Origin: Roseinatronobacter sp052379845
GTDB lineage: Bacteria > Pseudomonadota > Alphaproteobacteria > Rhodobacterales > Rhodobacteraceae
Assembly: GCA_052379845.1 (NCBI GenBank)
Contig: JBQTCF010000002.1
Direction: 5' to 3' (one strand)
Length of the DNA: 64,000 bases
Below the pieces are notes generated by a model. It searched no databases. It was given only the letters and a program-made list of their open reading frames with translations, and had not been told where the DNA came from. The stretch's first letter is position 1, and each line of letters starts with the position of its first letter. Made by a program: the position numbers and the translations under genes. Shown here one piece after another: positions 43,633 through 51,792 of this stretch.

Positions 43633-46600
43633 ATGCAGTTTTCAAGCGTTGTGATTGGCGATGAAAGCCTGCTGGCAGAATGCAGCAACCAGCTTTTGGC
43701 GCGTGGACACACCATTGCGGCTGTTGTCACCAACAACCCGAATCTGGCTGGCTGGGCGCAGGACAACACCATTCCTGTCATCAGCGCAGGCCACAATCTG
43801 GCGGACCGGCTGAATACACTGCAGTTCGACTGGATTTTGAACATCGCGGGCCTGCACGTGCTACCGCGGGCCGTTCTGGCGCTGCCTGCCCGTGGGGCGA
43901 TCAATTTTCATGATGGCCCCTTGCCACAACATGCCGGGCTGAACGCCCCGGTCTGGGCCTTGTTGGCAGGTGAACAGCAACACGGCATTACATGGCACAT
44001 GATCACTGAAACCATTGATCAGGGCGACATTCTGGCCCGCGCCGCTTTTGACATCGCGGCCGATGACACGGCACTGACACTGAACGCGAAGTGTTTTGCC
44101 GCCGGGGTCGAAAGCTTCGCACATGTGCTGGACATGCTGGAAACCGGGCAGGTTTCCGGCCAGCCCCAGGACGTGACAGGGCGCAATCTGCACCTGCGCC
44201 ATGACCGCCCCGCACATGACGGGCTGCTGGATTTCACACGCCCTGCGGCGGAACTGGAACGACTGGTCCGCGCCTTGGATCATGGGCCCTATTGGAACCC
44301 GCTATGCGCACCCAAACTGCGGCTTGGCGCGCAGCTTGTGTGCATTGGCGCGGCCCGTATGGTGGACGGTCAGGGCCAGCCCGGTCAGGTGCTTGATGTG
44401 GATTCCGACAGTGTGACAGTCATGTGTGCGGATATGGCCCTGCGCGTGTCAGGTCTGCTATGTGTGCAGGGCCTGCCCACCAGCGCAATGCACCAGGTGA
44501 CACCCGGCGATATGTTGCCAATGCCCCCTGATGGGGTGACCCCTGCCATGACGCGCATTGTGGCAGGTGACCAGCGCTGGCGCGACGCCTTGCGCGCCAT
44601 GGTGGCACCGCCCCCCCTTGTTGCACAGTCCGCCACGCGCGACAGTCTGGCACTGGATATGGCGCTTGCGCCTGACGCACAAACCATTGCCGCATTCGGC
44701 GCGGCAGTGGCACGCCATTTCGGGCTGTCCAGTGTCGACATCGCATGGCGCAATGGGGCCATTGCACAGGCACAGGCACAGGCCACAGCGCCGGACCACA
44801 TTTCAGGCTGGGTGCCAGTGCAGGTGAACATGCACAGCGCAAACCCCGTCGCTGATGTTGAAAGCCGCCTGAAGCTGGCGCAAACCGCGCCCGGTTTTGC
44901 CCGTGACATCAGCGCGCGCGATCCCATGCTGGGCCTGATCGATATGCCGCCTGTCGCCGTGACGCATGGGGCCGAGGCGCCGGAGGCGGCGCTTGTGCTT
45001 GATCTGGACGCGGGCGCATTGCGCTATGACCCCGCAACCCTAAGCGCGACCGAGGCAGGCAAGATCAGCGCCCTACTGGCAACCCCCCCGCCTACGGTCC
45101 TTGACCTGGACCAGTTCAATGCCACTGCGCGCGCCTATGACCGCATCTGTATCCATCACGCGTTCGAGGCGCAGGTTCAGAAAACACCGGACGCCGTTGC
45201 GCTGGCGTTTGAAAACCAGACCCTGACCTATGCTGACCTGAACGCGCGCGCCAACCGCGTGGCGCATGTGCTGGTGCAAATGGGTGTTACGCCTGATACG
45301 CCAGTTGCGCTGTGCACGGCGCGCGGCCCAAACCTGCTGATCGGCGCGCTTGGCATCCTGAAGGCGGGCGGGGCCTATGTGCCGCTGGACCCCGCCTACC
45401 CGTCAGACCGGCTGGCGCATTACCTGAGCGATTCCGCAGCGCCTGTGGTGGTGACCGAACATGCCCTGCTGGACATGTTGCCTGACCATGCCGCAGCGCT
45501 TTTGCAACTGGACACCGATGCGCGGCTGGCTGCGGCACCCGACACCAACCCCGACAGCCGCGCCACACCCGATAATCTGGCGTATCTGATCTATACATCC
45601 GGGTCGACCGGCACGCCCAAGGGGGTGATGGTGGAACATGGCAATGTCGCCAATTTCTTCGCGGGCATGGATGAGCGCATACGCCATGACCCGCCCGGCG
45701 TTTGGCTGGCTGTCACATCGTTAAGTTTTGACATTTCCGTACTGGAACTGTTCTGGACATTGGCCCGCGGGTTCAAGATCGTCCTGATGGGCGATGAGGA
45801 CCGCACCGCTGTTTCGCGCGCGCCCGTGCGCGTGTCAAACAAGCCCATGGATTTCAGCCTGATGTATTGGGGCAATGATGACGGGCAGGGACCACAGAAA
45901 TACCGCCTGCTGCTGGAAGGCGCAAAATTTGCCGACACGCACGGGTTTTGCGCGGTCTGGACACCGGAACGCCATTTCCACGCCTTTGGCGGCCCGTTCC
46001 CCAACCCGTCGGTTTCCGGTGCGGCAGTGGCGGCGGTTACGCAAAATCTGGCAGTGCGCGCGGGGTCTTGTGTGGCGCCGCTGCACCATCCGGTGCGCAT
46101 TGCCGAAGAATGGGCCATGATCGACAATTTGACGAACGGACGCACGGGGCTGGGCATTGCGTCGGGCTGGCATCCGGTGGATTTTGTCCTTCGCCCCGAA
46201 AACAGACCCCCCAACAACAAACAGGCCATGTTCGACATGATCGACACGCTGCGCAAACTGTGGCGCGGGGATGTGGTCGAATTTGACAAGGGCGACGGGG
46301 TAGTGCCCGTGCAAACGCTGCCGCGCCCCGTATCGCGCGAATTGCCGATCTGGCTGACCACAGCGGGAAACCCCGAAACATGGCGCGATGCAGGACGGCT
46401 TGGCGCAAATGTGCTGACCCACCTGCTGGGCCAATCCATTTCCGAGGTCGCCGAGAAGATCACCATCTATCATGCCGCCCTGCGCGATGCGGGCCATGAC
46501 CCCGCCGATTTTACCGTCACGCTGATGTTGCACAGCTTCGTTGCGCGTGACCGCGACCACGCCCGCGAAGTGGCGCGCGCCCCGATGAAATCCTACCTGC

Positions 46601-48153
46601 TGGCGGCAGCGGCGCTGGTAAAACAATATGCCTGGGCCTTTCCTGCGTTCAAACGCCCACAAGGGGCAAAAAACCCCATGGATATTGACCTGTCCACCCT
46701 GTCACAGGACGAAGTGGACGGCATTCTTGATTTCGCCTTCAACCGTTATTTTGAAGAGTCCGGCCTATTCGGCACGGTTGATGATTGTCTGAACCGTGTA
46801 GAGCAGTTGAAGGCGATTGGCGTGACCGAGATTGCCTGCCTGATTGATTACGGCATCAATACCGATCAGGTTCTGGAAGGGTTGTTTCCGCTGGCCGAAG
46901 TGGTCCGGCGCGCGAATGCGGGCGTGGATCTGGCGCAGGATGATTTCTCGATCGCGGCGCAAATTCATCGCCATAAGGTCACCCATCTGCAATGCACCCC
47001 GTCCATGGCGCGTATGATGGCAATGAATGATGACAGCCGCGCAGCGCTTGCGCAGGTGGGGACAATCCTGATCGGCGGCGAGGCGCTGCCCGGCGCCTTG
47101 GCGCGCGACATCGCACACCTTACCGGCCAGCCCGTGCAGAACATGTATGGCCCCACGGAAACCACCATATGGTCCACAAGCCAGACCACCACGGGCACAG
47201 ACGGAATTGCGGGGATCGGCACGCCCATCGCCAATACACAAGTCTATGTCCTTGACGATGCGCTGCACCCGGTGCCCCCCTATCAGGACGGGGAATTGTT
47301 CATTGGCGGGGACGGCGTAACGCGCGGCTACTGGAACCGCGCAGAGCTGACGCAAGAACGGTTTATCCCCAACCCGTTCGGCGCGGGGCGGCTGTATCGC
47401 ACAGGTGATCTGGTGCAGCGCGGGCATGACGGGTTGCGGTTCATGGGGCGTGTGGATCATCAGGTCAAAATCCGCGGCCATCGCATTGAACTGGGCGAGG
47501 TGGAATCCGCCCTCGAAGCGCAGCCCGGAATTACCGCCGCTGTCGCCATCACCCGCGAGGACCGCGACGGCGACATACGACTGGTTGCCTATTACACCGG
47601 CAGCCCGTCAGGGGATTTGCGCGCCGCACTGGCGCAACGCCTGCCTGCGCATATGTTGCCTGCGCATTTCGTCCCACTGGCGCAAATGCCGCTTACACCC
47701 AACAAGAAGATTGACCGCAAGGCCCTTCCCGCACCCAGCCGCATGCAACAACACGCGCCTGCCCCTGCCCCAGATATTGCGGCCGGCACTGACACCGCCA
47801 GCAAAATTGCAGCTATCTGGTGCGACGTGCTGGGCGTGGCGCAGGTGGGTCAGGGGGACAATTTCTTCCATCTGGGGGGGCATTCACTGCTGGCTGTGCA
47901 AGCGCACCGCGAAATGCGCAGCCGTTTGAACATTCCGGGCCTGTCGATAACCGATTTGTTCCGCTTCCCCGTTCTGGGGGAACTGGCCCGTCATCTGGAT
48001 GGCAAAATGCGCCCGCTGCCCCCCGCGCAGACGCTGCCGACACGCGCAGATGACAGCACGCCCCCACCCCCCGACACCCCCCCCAGCTCTGACAGGGTTC
48101 AGGCCATGGCGCGCCGCCGCGCCATGCGCGCAGAAAGGGCCGGACGCGCATGA
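43633..48153 (+). CDS. NRPS: formyltransferase - A domain with inserted luciferase-like monooxygenase - PCP
   Basis: A 1506-residue one-module synthetase behind AAGAGGTGATTT. Residues 1-300: formyltransferase like Fmt/ArnA, with N91/H93 in INFHDGPLPQHAG and D129 in TIDQGDIL. About 330-490: no motif except a piece resembling the C-terminal lobe of a condensation domain; HHxxxDG is absent. A domain from about 500: YTSGSTGTPKGV, FDIS (A4, about 699), NMYGPTETTIW (A5, about 1170), YRTGDL, GRVDHQVKIRGHRIELGE. Between A4 and A5 sits an FMN-dependent luciferase-like monooxygenase of the MupA/Atu3671 type (about 739-1095). PCP: S1418 in LGGHSL. No TE. The pocket residues, aligned by eye, read DILQLGMIWK, the glycine code. 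It probably loads, formylates and oxidises glycine and passes it to the PKS. Confidence 0.92.
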   Translation: MQFSSVVIGDESLLAECSNQLLARGHTIAAVVTNNPNLAGWAQDNTIPVISAGHNLADRLNTLQFDWILNIAGLHVLPRAVLALPARGAINFHDGPLPQHAGLNAPVWALLAGEQQHGITWHMITETIDQGDILARAAFDIAADDTALTLNAKCFAAGVESFAHVLDMLETGQVSGQPQDVTGRNLHLRHDRPAHDGLLDFTRPAAELERLVRALDHGPYWNPLCAPKLRLGAQLVCIGAARMVDGQGQPGQVLDVDSDSVTVMCADMALRVSGLLCVQGLPTSAMHQVTPGDMLPMPPDGVTPAMTRIVAGDQRWRDALRAMVAPPPLVAQSATRDSLALDMALAPDAQTIAAFGAAVARHFGLSSVDIAWRNGAIAQAQAQATAPDHISGWVPVQVNMHSANPVADVESRLKLAQTAPGFARDISARDPMLGLIDMPPVAVTHGAEAPEAALVLDLDAGALRYDPATLSATEAGKISALLATPPPTVLDLDQFNATARAYDRICIHHAFEAQVQKTPDAVALAFENQTLTYADLNARANRVAHVLVQMGVTPDTPVALCTARGPNLLIGALGILKAGGAYVPLDPAYPSDRLAHYLSDSAAPVVVTEHALLDMLPDHAAALLQLDTDARLAAAPDTNPDSRATPDNLAYLIYTSGSTGTPKGVMVEHGNVANFFAGMDERIRHDPPGVWLAVTSLSFDISVLELFWTLARGFKIVLMGDEDRTAVSRAPVRVSNKPMDFSLMYWGNDDGQGPQKYRLLLEGAKFADTHGFCAVWTPERHFHAFGGPFPNPSVSGAAVAAVTQNLAVRAGSCVAPLHHPVRIAEEWAMIDNLTNGRTGLGIASGWHPVDFVLRPENRPPNNKQAMFDMIDTLRKLWRGDVVEFDKGDGVVPVQTLPRPVSRELPIWLTTAGNPETWRDAGRLGANVLTHLLGQSISEVAEKITIYHAALRDAGHDPADFTVTLMLHSFVARDRDHAREVARAPMKSYLLAAAALVKQYAWAFPAFKRPQGAKNPMDIDLSTLSQDEVDGILDFAFNRYFEESGLFGTVDDCLNRVEQLKAIGVTEIACLIDYGINTDQVLEGLFPLAEVVRRANAGVDLAQDDFSIAAQIHRHKVTHLQCTPSMARMMAMNDDSRAALAQVGTILIGGEALPGALARDIAHLTGQPVQNMYGPTETTIWSTSQTTTGTDGIAGIGTPIANTQVYVLDDALHPVPPYQDGELFIGGDGVTRGYWNRAELTQERFIPNPFGAGRLYRTGDLVQRGHDGLRFMGRVDHQVKIRGHRIELGEVESALEAQPGITAAVAITREDRDGDIRLVAYYTGSPSGDLRAALAQRLPAHMLPAHFVPLAQMPLTPNKKIDRKALPAPSRMQQHAPAPAPDIAAGTDTASKIAAIWCDVLGVAQVGQGDNFFHLGGHSLLAVQAHREMRSRLNIPGLSITDLFRFPVLGELARHLDGKMRPLPPAQTLPTRADDSTPPPPDTPPSSDRVQAMARRRAMRAERAGRA

Positions 48154-48830
48154 TTCAACAACGCTTTTCACTGGTGCAATACGCCCGCCCCCTGTTCAGC
48201 GACAGGGTGGCCATGGCATGGGCCGACCCGAAAGCGCCCATGCCCCGCCTTGTGGGCGACGAGGTTCTGGCCATTGAACAGGTCGCCGCCACACGCGCGC
48301 GCGAATTCGCCGCCGGACGCGCCGCCGCACGCAACGCAATGGAACAGCTGGGCCATACGCCGCGCCCGGTTCTGCAAGGCGATGATCGCGCGCCAATCTG
48401 GCCTTCGGGTCTGGTCGGCTCCATCACCCATACCAGCCATGATGCCTTGGCCGTTGTCACGGATGACCCCGCCATTCTGGCACTGGGGCTGGATATTGAA
48501 CCCGCCACCCCGCTGGAACCAAGCTTATGGCCAGTAGTTTGCACACAAAACGATATGCTTTGGCTGGCCGGGCTTGGCCCGACGCAGCGTGGGCATTTCG
48601 CCAAGCTGCTGTTTTCCGCAAAGGAAGCTGTCTATAAGGCGCAGTATCAGCTTAGCCGTTGCCTGATCGATTTTCACGCGCTTGACCTTTTACCTGATCT
48701 GGGGTCAGGCCGCTTTACAGCGACATTGCGGCAGGACGTTCCGCAGTTTGCATCCGGAACCCGATTCGAAGGACAGTTTTCCATTCTTGCCAATTGCGTT
48801 GTAACAGCGGTGGAAATCCACCATCGCTGA
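48150..48830 (+). CDS. 4'-phosphopantetheinyl transferase (EntD/Sfp type)
   Basis: A 226-residue enzyme whose ATG overlaps the NRPS stop by 4 bp. GSITHTSHDALAVV, ALGLDIEPATPL (the Mg2+-binding Asp pair) and LLFSAKEAVYKAQYQ (FSxKEaxyK motif) identify the EntD subgroup. It moves phosphopantetheine from CoA to Ser1785 of the PKS ACP and Ser1418 of the NRPS PCP. Translational coupling to the NRPS shows that the cluster carries its own activating enzyme. Confidence 0.92.
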   Translation: MIQQRFSLVQYARPLFSDRVAMAWADPKAPMPRLVGDEVLAIEQVAATRAREFAAGRAAARNAMEQLGHTPRPVLQGDDRAPIWPSGLVGSITHTSHDALAVVTDDPAILALGLDIEPATPLEPSLWPVVCTQNDMLWLAGLGPTQRGHFAKLLFSAKEAVYKAQYQLSRCLIDFHALDLLPDLGSGRFTATLRQDVPQFASGTRFEGQFSILANCVVTAVEIHHR

Positions 48831-49090
48831 ACGCGGGCCTGTTGCACTATGCGCAAGTTTCCGAAACGGGGTGATCTACGGATAGTAGGTAACCGAAGCT
48901 GCCGCCCCAACATTCTGCAACGCACCGCGACAAGCTGTCCGGACCTGCAAAATCATTGGCAAAACCTGCTTTCAGTCTGATACAATGCCGCAGCGATCCC
49001 TAACCAGAGGCAGTGTGCTGTCAGGTCCCAAAGCTACCGATCATCAGAATCGACGACAGCATACCAGTATCAGAAAGAATTGAGGGCAGA

Positions 49091-49408
49091 ATGAAAAGAA
49101 CCCTGATTGCCGCCATAGTTTCGGCTTTCGTTATTCCAGCACTCCCCACATCCGCCGCCGCCAGCGCAATTGAATCCGCATGTTTGCGGTCGGACCGGGC
49201 GCAAGCCACCCGCGCCTTGTGCCGGTGCATCGGGTCTGTGGCCAATGAAACCCTGACCCGCAGCGAGCAGCGCCGCGCCGCAGCATTTTTCCGTGACCCA
49301 CAGCTTGCGCAGGATGTGCGCATGTCCAAAAGTGACCGCGACAACGCATTCTGGGCGCGTTACCGTGCCTTCGGGGACCGTGCCGAACAGTTCTGCGCAG
49401 GGCGCTGA
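49091..49408 (+). CDS. Small secreted cysteine-containing protein, function unknown
   Basis: 105 residues from ATG 49091 behind GAGGGCAG. A signal peptide (MKRTLIAAIVSAFVIPALPTSAAA) precedes an exported domain with four Cys (ACLRSDR, LCRCIG and the final FCAGR), probably two disulphides. The pattern is common among uncharacterised Rhodobacterales periplasmic proteins. It is monocistronic, with a strong terminator after it. The stretch 48831-49090 upstream shows no gene. Confidence 0.7.
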   Translation: MKRTLIAAIVSAFVIPALPTSAAASAIESACLRSDRAQATRALCRCIGSVANETLTRSEQRRAAAFFRDPQLAQDVRMSKSDRDNAFWARYRAFGDRAEQFCAGR

Positions 49409-49410
49409 CC

Positions 49411-49450
49411 AAAAAAAGGGGCAGTCCGTTTCGGAACTGCCCCTTTTTTT
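49411..49450. terminator. Bidirectional Rho-independent terminator
   Basis: An A-run plus GGGGCAGT pairs with ACTGCCCC plus a T-run, with one bulge and a short CCG/CGG extension. It separates the small secreted protein gene from the convergent copper chaperone gene. Confidence 0.88.
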
Positions 49451-49482
49451 CTTATGACATTCCCACTGGTTCAGTGTCGAAT

Positions 49483-49971
49483 TCAGTTGTGACCATGACC
49501 ATGGGTATGTGTTTGGCCACCGCCGCTGTCATGTTCGGTCGTGCGTTCAAGGTCCACCGTTGTGGGCACAACCAATTCGTCGCCATTTTCAAGAACAAGC
49601 GTCACTAGAATTTCATCACCATGGCTTAGCCGCTGGTTCAGGCCCAGAAACATGACATGATCGCCGCCGCGTTCCAATGCATGCATGCTTTGGGCAGGGA
49701 CGGTAATCCCGTCTTCCAACTCGACCATGCGCATAACGCCGTTTTCATCTTCCAGATGGGTGTGCAGTTCCACGCGCTGCGCCACGTCTGACCGCGCGCC
49801 TATGATGCGGCACTCCGTCGCGGAACTGTTCATTACATGCATGAACGCCGCGCCGGATTGCGACATGGCCGTAGATGTGCGCGCATAGGCATCATGCACC
49901 TCCAGGTCACAGGCCAACGCGGGCAGGGCAAAAGTGACTGCCGCAGCAGTCGTCAAAAATAGCTTCTTCAT
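49483..49971 (-). CDS. Copper chaperone PCu(A)C
   Basis: A 162-residue periplasmic protein with signal peptide MKKLFLTTAAAVTFALPALA. The metal site is spread over HTHLEDENGVMRM and the HxM in GGDHVMFLGL, the H...M...HxM pattern of PCu(A)C. A His-rich tail (THTHGHGHN) may bind extra copper. It delivers Cu(I) toward the CuA site of cytochrome c oxidase. It is downstream of a DUF2946-like gene on the same strand. Confidence 0.9.
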   Translation of the reverse strand: MKKLFLTTAAAVTFALPALACDLEVHDAYARTSTAMSQSGAAFMHVMNSSATECRIIGARSDVAQRVELHTHLEDENGVMRMVELEDGITVPAQSMHALERGGDHVMFLGLNQRLSHGDEILVTLVLENGDELVVPTTVDLERTTEHDSGGGQTHTHGHGHN

Positions 49972-50009
49972 TCTTCAGTCCTTGTCTGACAGTTGGGGTT
50001 TTTCCGCAA

Positions 50010-50363
50010 TCAGACAAACGCAGGCGGGCCGCGCGAACTGGCCCAGAGCCCCGCCGCCCCTGCGTGCCAAACGGCTGCGCCTGCAGGCCATTGCACGCGG
50101 CTGGCCTGGGCGGCTGGGTGGAAATACACCACCGGATCGGCCAGTCCGGCGACCACGGGCATAATACAGTCAGGGCAGGGCAGCATATGCTCGACCGGGT
50201 TGCCATCCGCATCTATGGTGACAGAAACCAGCCCATAGCCCGTGCAGATAACAAGCGTTTGCGCGCCCGCAGCAAGATGGCGTGCCTGAACAAAGCCGAT
50301 ACTGGCCAGCGCCAGACAAAGCGCCAGCGCAAAACCAGAGATGCTGCGCAACAATCTTTTCAT
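50010..50363 (-). CDS. DUF2946-like protein beside PCu(A)C
   Basis: A 117-residue protein with an N-terminal signal or anchor (SISGFALALCLALASIGFVQA). It has VICTGYGLVSVTIDADGNPVEH followed by LPCPDCIMP, a CxxC that could bind copper. Short DUF2946-type proteins with this layout recur next to PCu(A)C genes. The C-terminal 45 residues are Ala/Trp-rich. The gap to the chaperone gene is 38 bp, so both are likely one operon. Function inferred only from context. Confidence 0.65.
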   Translation of the reverse strand: MKRLLRSISGFALALCLALASIGFVQARHLAAGAQTLVICTGYGLVSVTIDADGNPVEHMLPCPDCIMPVVAGLADPVVYFHPAAQASRVQWPAGAAVWHAGAAGLWASSRGPPAFV

Positions 50364-50406
50364 ACGTCCAATCTATGCCTTTGGCCACGCCAAGGGAAGC
50401 GCCAAA

Positions 50407-51021
50407 CTAGCGCACCATCTGCTTGATGGCCGCGACATGTTGGCCTGTCGCGGCTGCCACGTCCTGCGTCAGTGCCAAGGCGTCCGGCATCAGCGCGCCC
50501 GGGTCGCACAGGCGGTCGACCAACCCCCATGACAGCGCTTCGGGGGCCTCAATACGCGCACCTGCCATAAGGATCATTTTTGCGCGTGCCGGGCCCACCA
50601 GTGCTGTCAGGCGCGCTGGGTCGGACGGTTGCGGAAGAAAACCCAGCTTCATGACCGGATAGAAGAATTTTGCCCCCGGCACCGCCAGCCGCATGTCACA
50701 GGCCAGCGCCATGCCAAACGCGCCCCCCGCCAGCGTGCCGTTCAGCGCCGCGATAGTCAGGAACGGGGCCGCGGCAATGCGCCCCGAAAGCGCTTCCCAC
50801 AGCCCTGATGTGGCTAGCCCTGCGCGTGCTTCCTCCAGATCAGCGCCTGCGCTGAACACCCTGCCCCGCCCGGTCAGAACCAGCGCGCGCGCCCCCGCCT
50901 TGCTGGCGGCGTCAACCGCTTCGCACAAGGCCAGCAGCATTTCGGCTGTAAGGGAATTTGCCTTGTCGGGCCGGTCCAGTGTCAAGGTCCAGACACTGCC
51001 TGCGTGCTGCACATCTATCAT
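50407..51021 (-). CDS. Enoyl-CoA hydratase/isomerase-family protein
   Basis: A 204-residue crotonase-fold protein, shorter than the usual 255-270. The oxyanion-hole blocks are VFSAGADLEEA and AALNGTLAGGAFGMALACDMRLA. The family's first catalytic Glu position falls in GGAFGMALA without Glu, so dehydration of enoyl-CoA is uncertain. The C-terminal trimerisation helix is trimmed. It overlaps the upstream SDR gene by 4 bp. Confidence 0.82.
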   Translation of the reverse strand: MIDVQHAGSVWTLTLDRPDKANSLTAEMLLALCEAVDAASKAGARALVLTGRGRVFSAGADLEEARAGLATSGLWEALSGRIAAAPFLTIAALNGTLAGGAFGMALACDMRLAVPGAKFFYPVMKLGFLPQPSDPARLTALVGPARAKMILMAGARIEAPEALSWGLVDRLCDPGALMPDALALTQDVAAATGQHVAAIKQMVR

Positions 51022-51776
51022 TGGACGCCTATGCGCGCGCGGATATCGGGGTCACGCAAGGACACTTCATCCCCGATCCAGCCATCTGCATCAGGGGTGC
51101 ACATCCAGACCAACGCCTGTGCCGGCCATTCCGGGGGCACATGCGCTGACCAGTCCAGTTGGCTGACGGGGTTGATACCGCTTGCCTTGATCTCTCGTTG
51201 CATGTTGGTGGCCACGGTGCCGGGCGACAGACTCATGATGCGCAGTCCCTGCGCCCGCGCTTCGGTATCGGCCACATGGGTCAGCATCAGGGCACCTGCC
51301 TTGGAACTGCAATAGGCCCCCCACCCTTCCAGCGGTTTATGCGCCGCGCCAGACCCCACAGTGATGATAGTTCCCGCCCCTTGGGGCTGCATCACCGGCA
51401 GTGCTGCACGCATGCCGTGAAACACCCCCTTCAGGTTGATATCAATCAGGCGGCCAAAATCATCCGGTGAAATGTCAGATAACGGGCCAATAGGGTCAAT
51501 CGCGCCTGCATTGTTGACCAGCACATCCAACCGCCCGAAACGGTCGCACATTGTGGCAATCGCCCCCTGAACCGATGCAAAATCGGCCACATCACAGGGC
51601 AGTGCCACCGCGCCAGTTTCGCGTGCCAGCGCGTCCAGCGCATCAGTGCTGCGCGCGGCCATGCCAACCTGTGCGCCTGCCGCCACAAATGCGCGCACTG
51701 CCGCCGCGCCAATGCCACGGCTGGCACCGGTAATCAGGACAACTTTACCCGCCAGTGATGATGCGTCAAACCCCAT
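51018..51776 (-). CDS. Short-chain dehydrogenase/reductase
   Basis: 252 residues from ATG 51776 behind AAGGGGAAAAGC. TGASRGIG at 16-23 binds the cofactor; LVNNAGAID, VGSGAA and YCSSK give the catalytic N-S-Y-K set, and LSPGTVATNM follows. The substrate is unknown. It is sandwiched between tamB (16 bp upstream) and the crotonase gene (overlapping), likely one transcript. Confidence 0.87.
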   Translation of the reverse strand: MGFDASSLAGKVVLITGASRGIGAAAVRAFVAAGAQVGMAARSTDALDALARETGAVALPCDVADFASVQGAIATMCDRFGRLDVLVNNAGAIDPIGPLSDISPDDFGRLIDINLKGVFHGMRAALPVMQPQGAGTIITVGSGAAHKPLEGWGAYCSSKAGALMLTHVADTEARAQGLRIMSLSPGTVATNMQREIKASGINPVSQLDWSAHVPPEWPAQALVWMCTPDADGWIGDEVSLRDPDIRARIGVQ

Positions 51777-51792
51777 GCTTTTCCCCTTGCAT

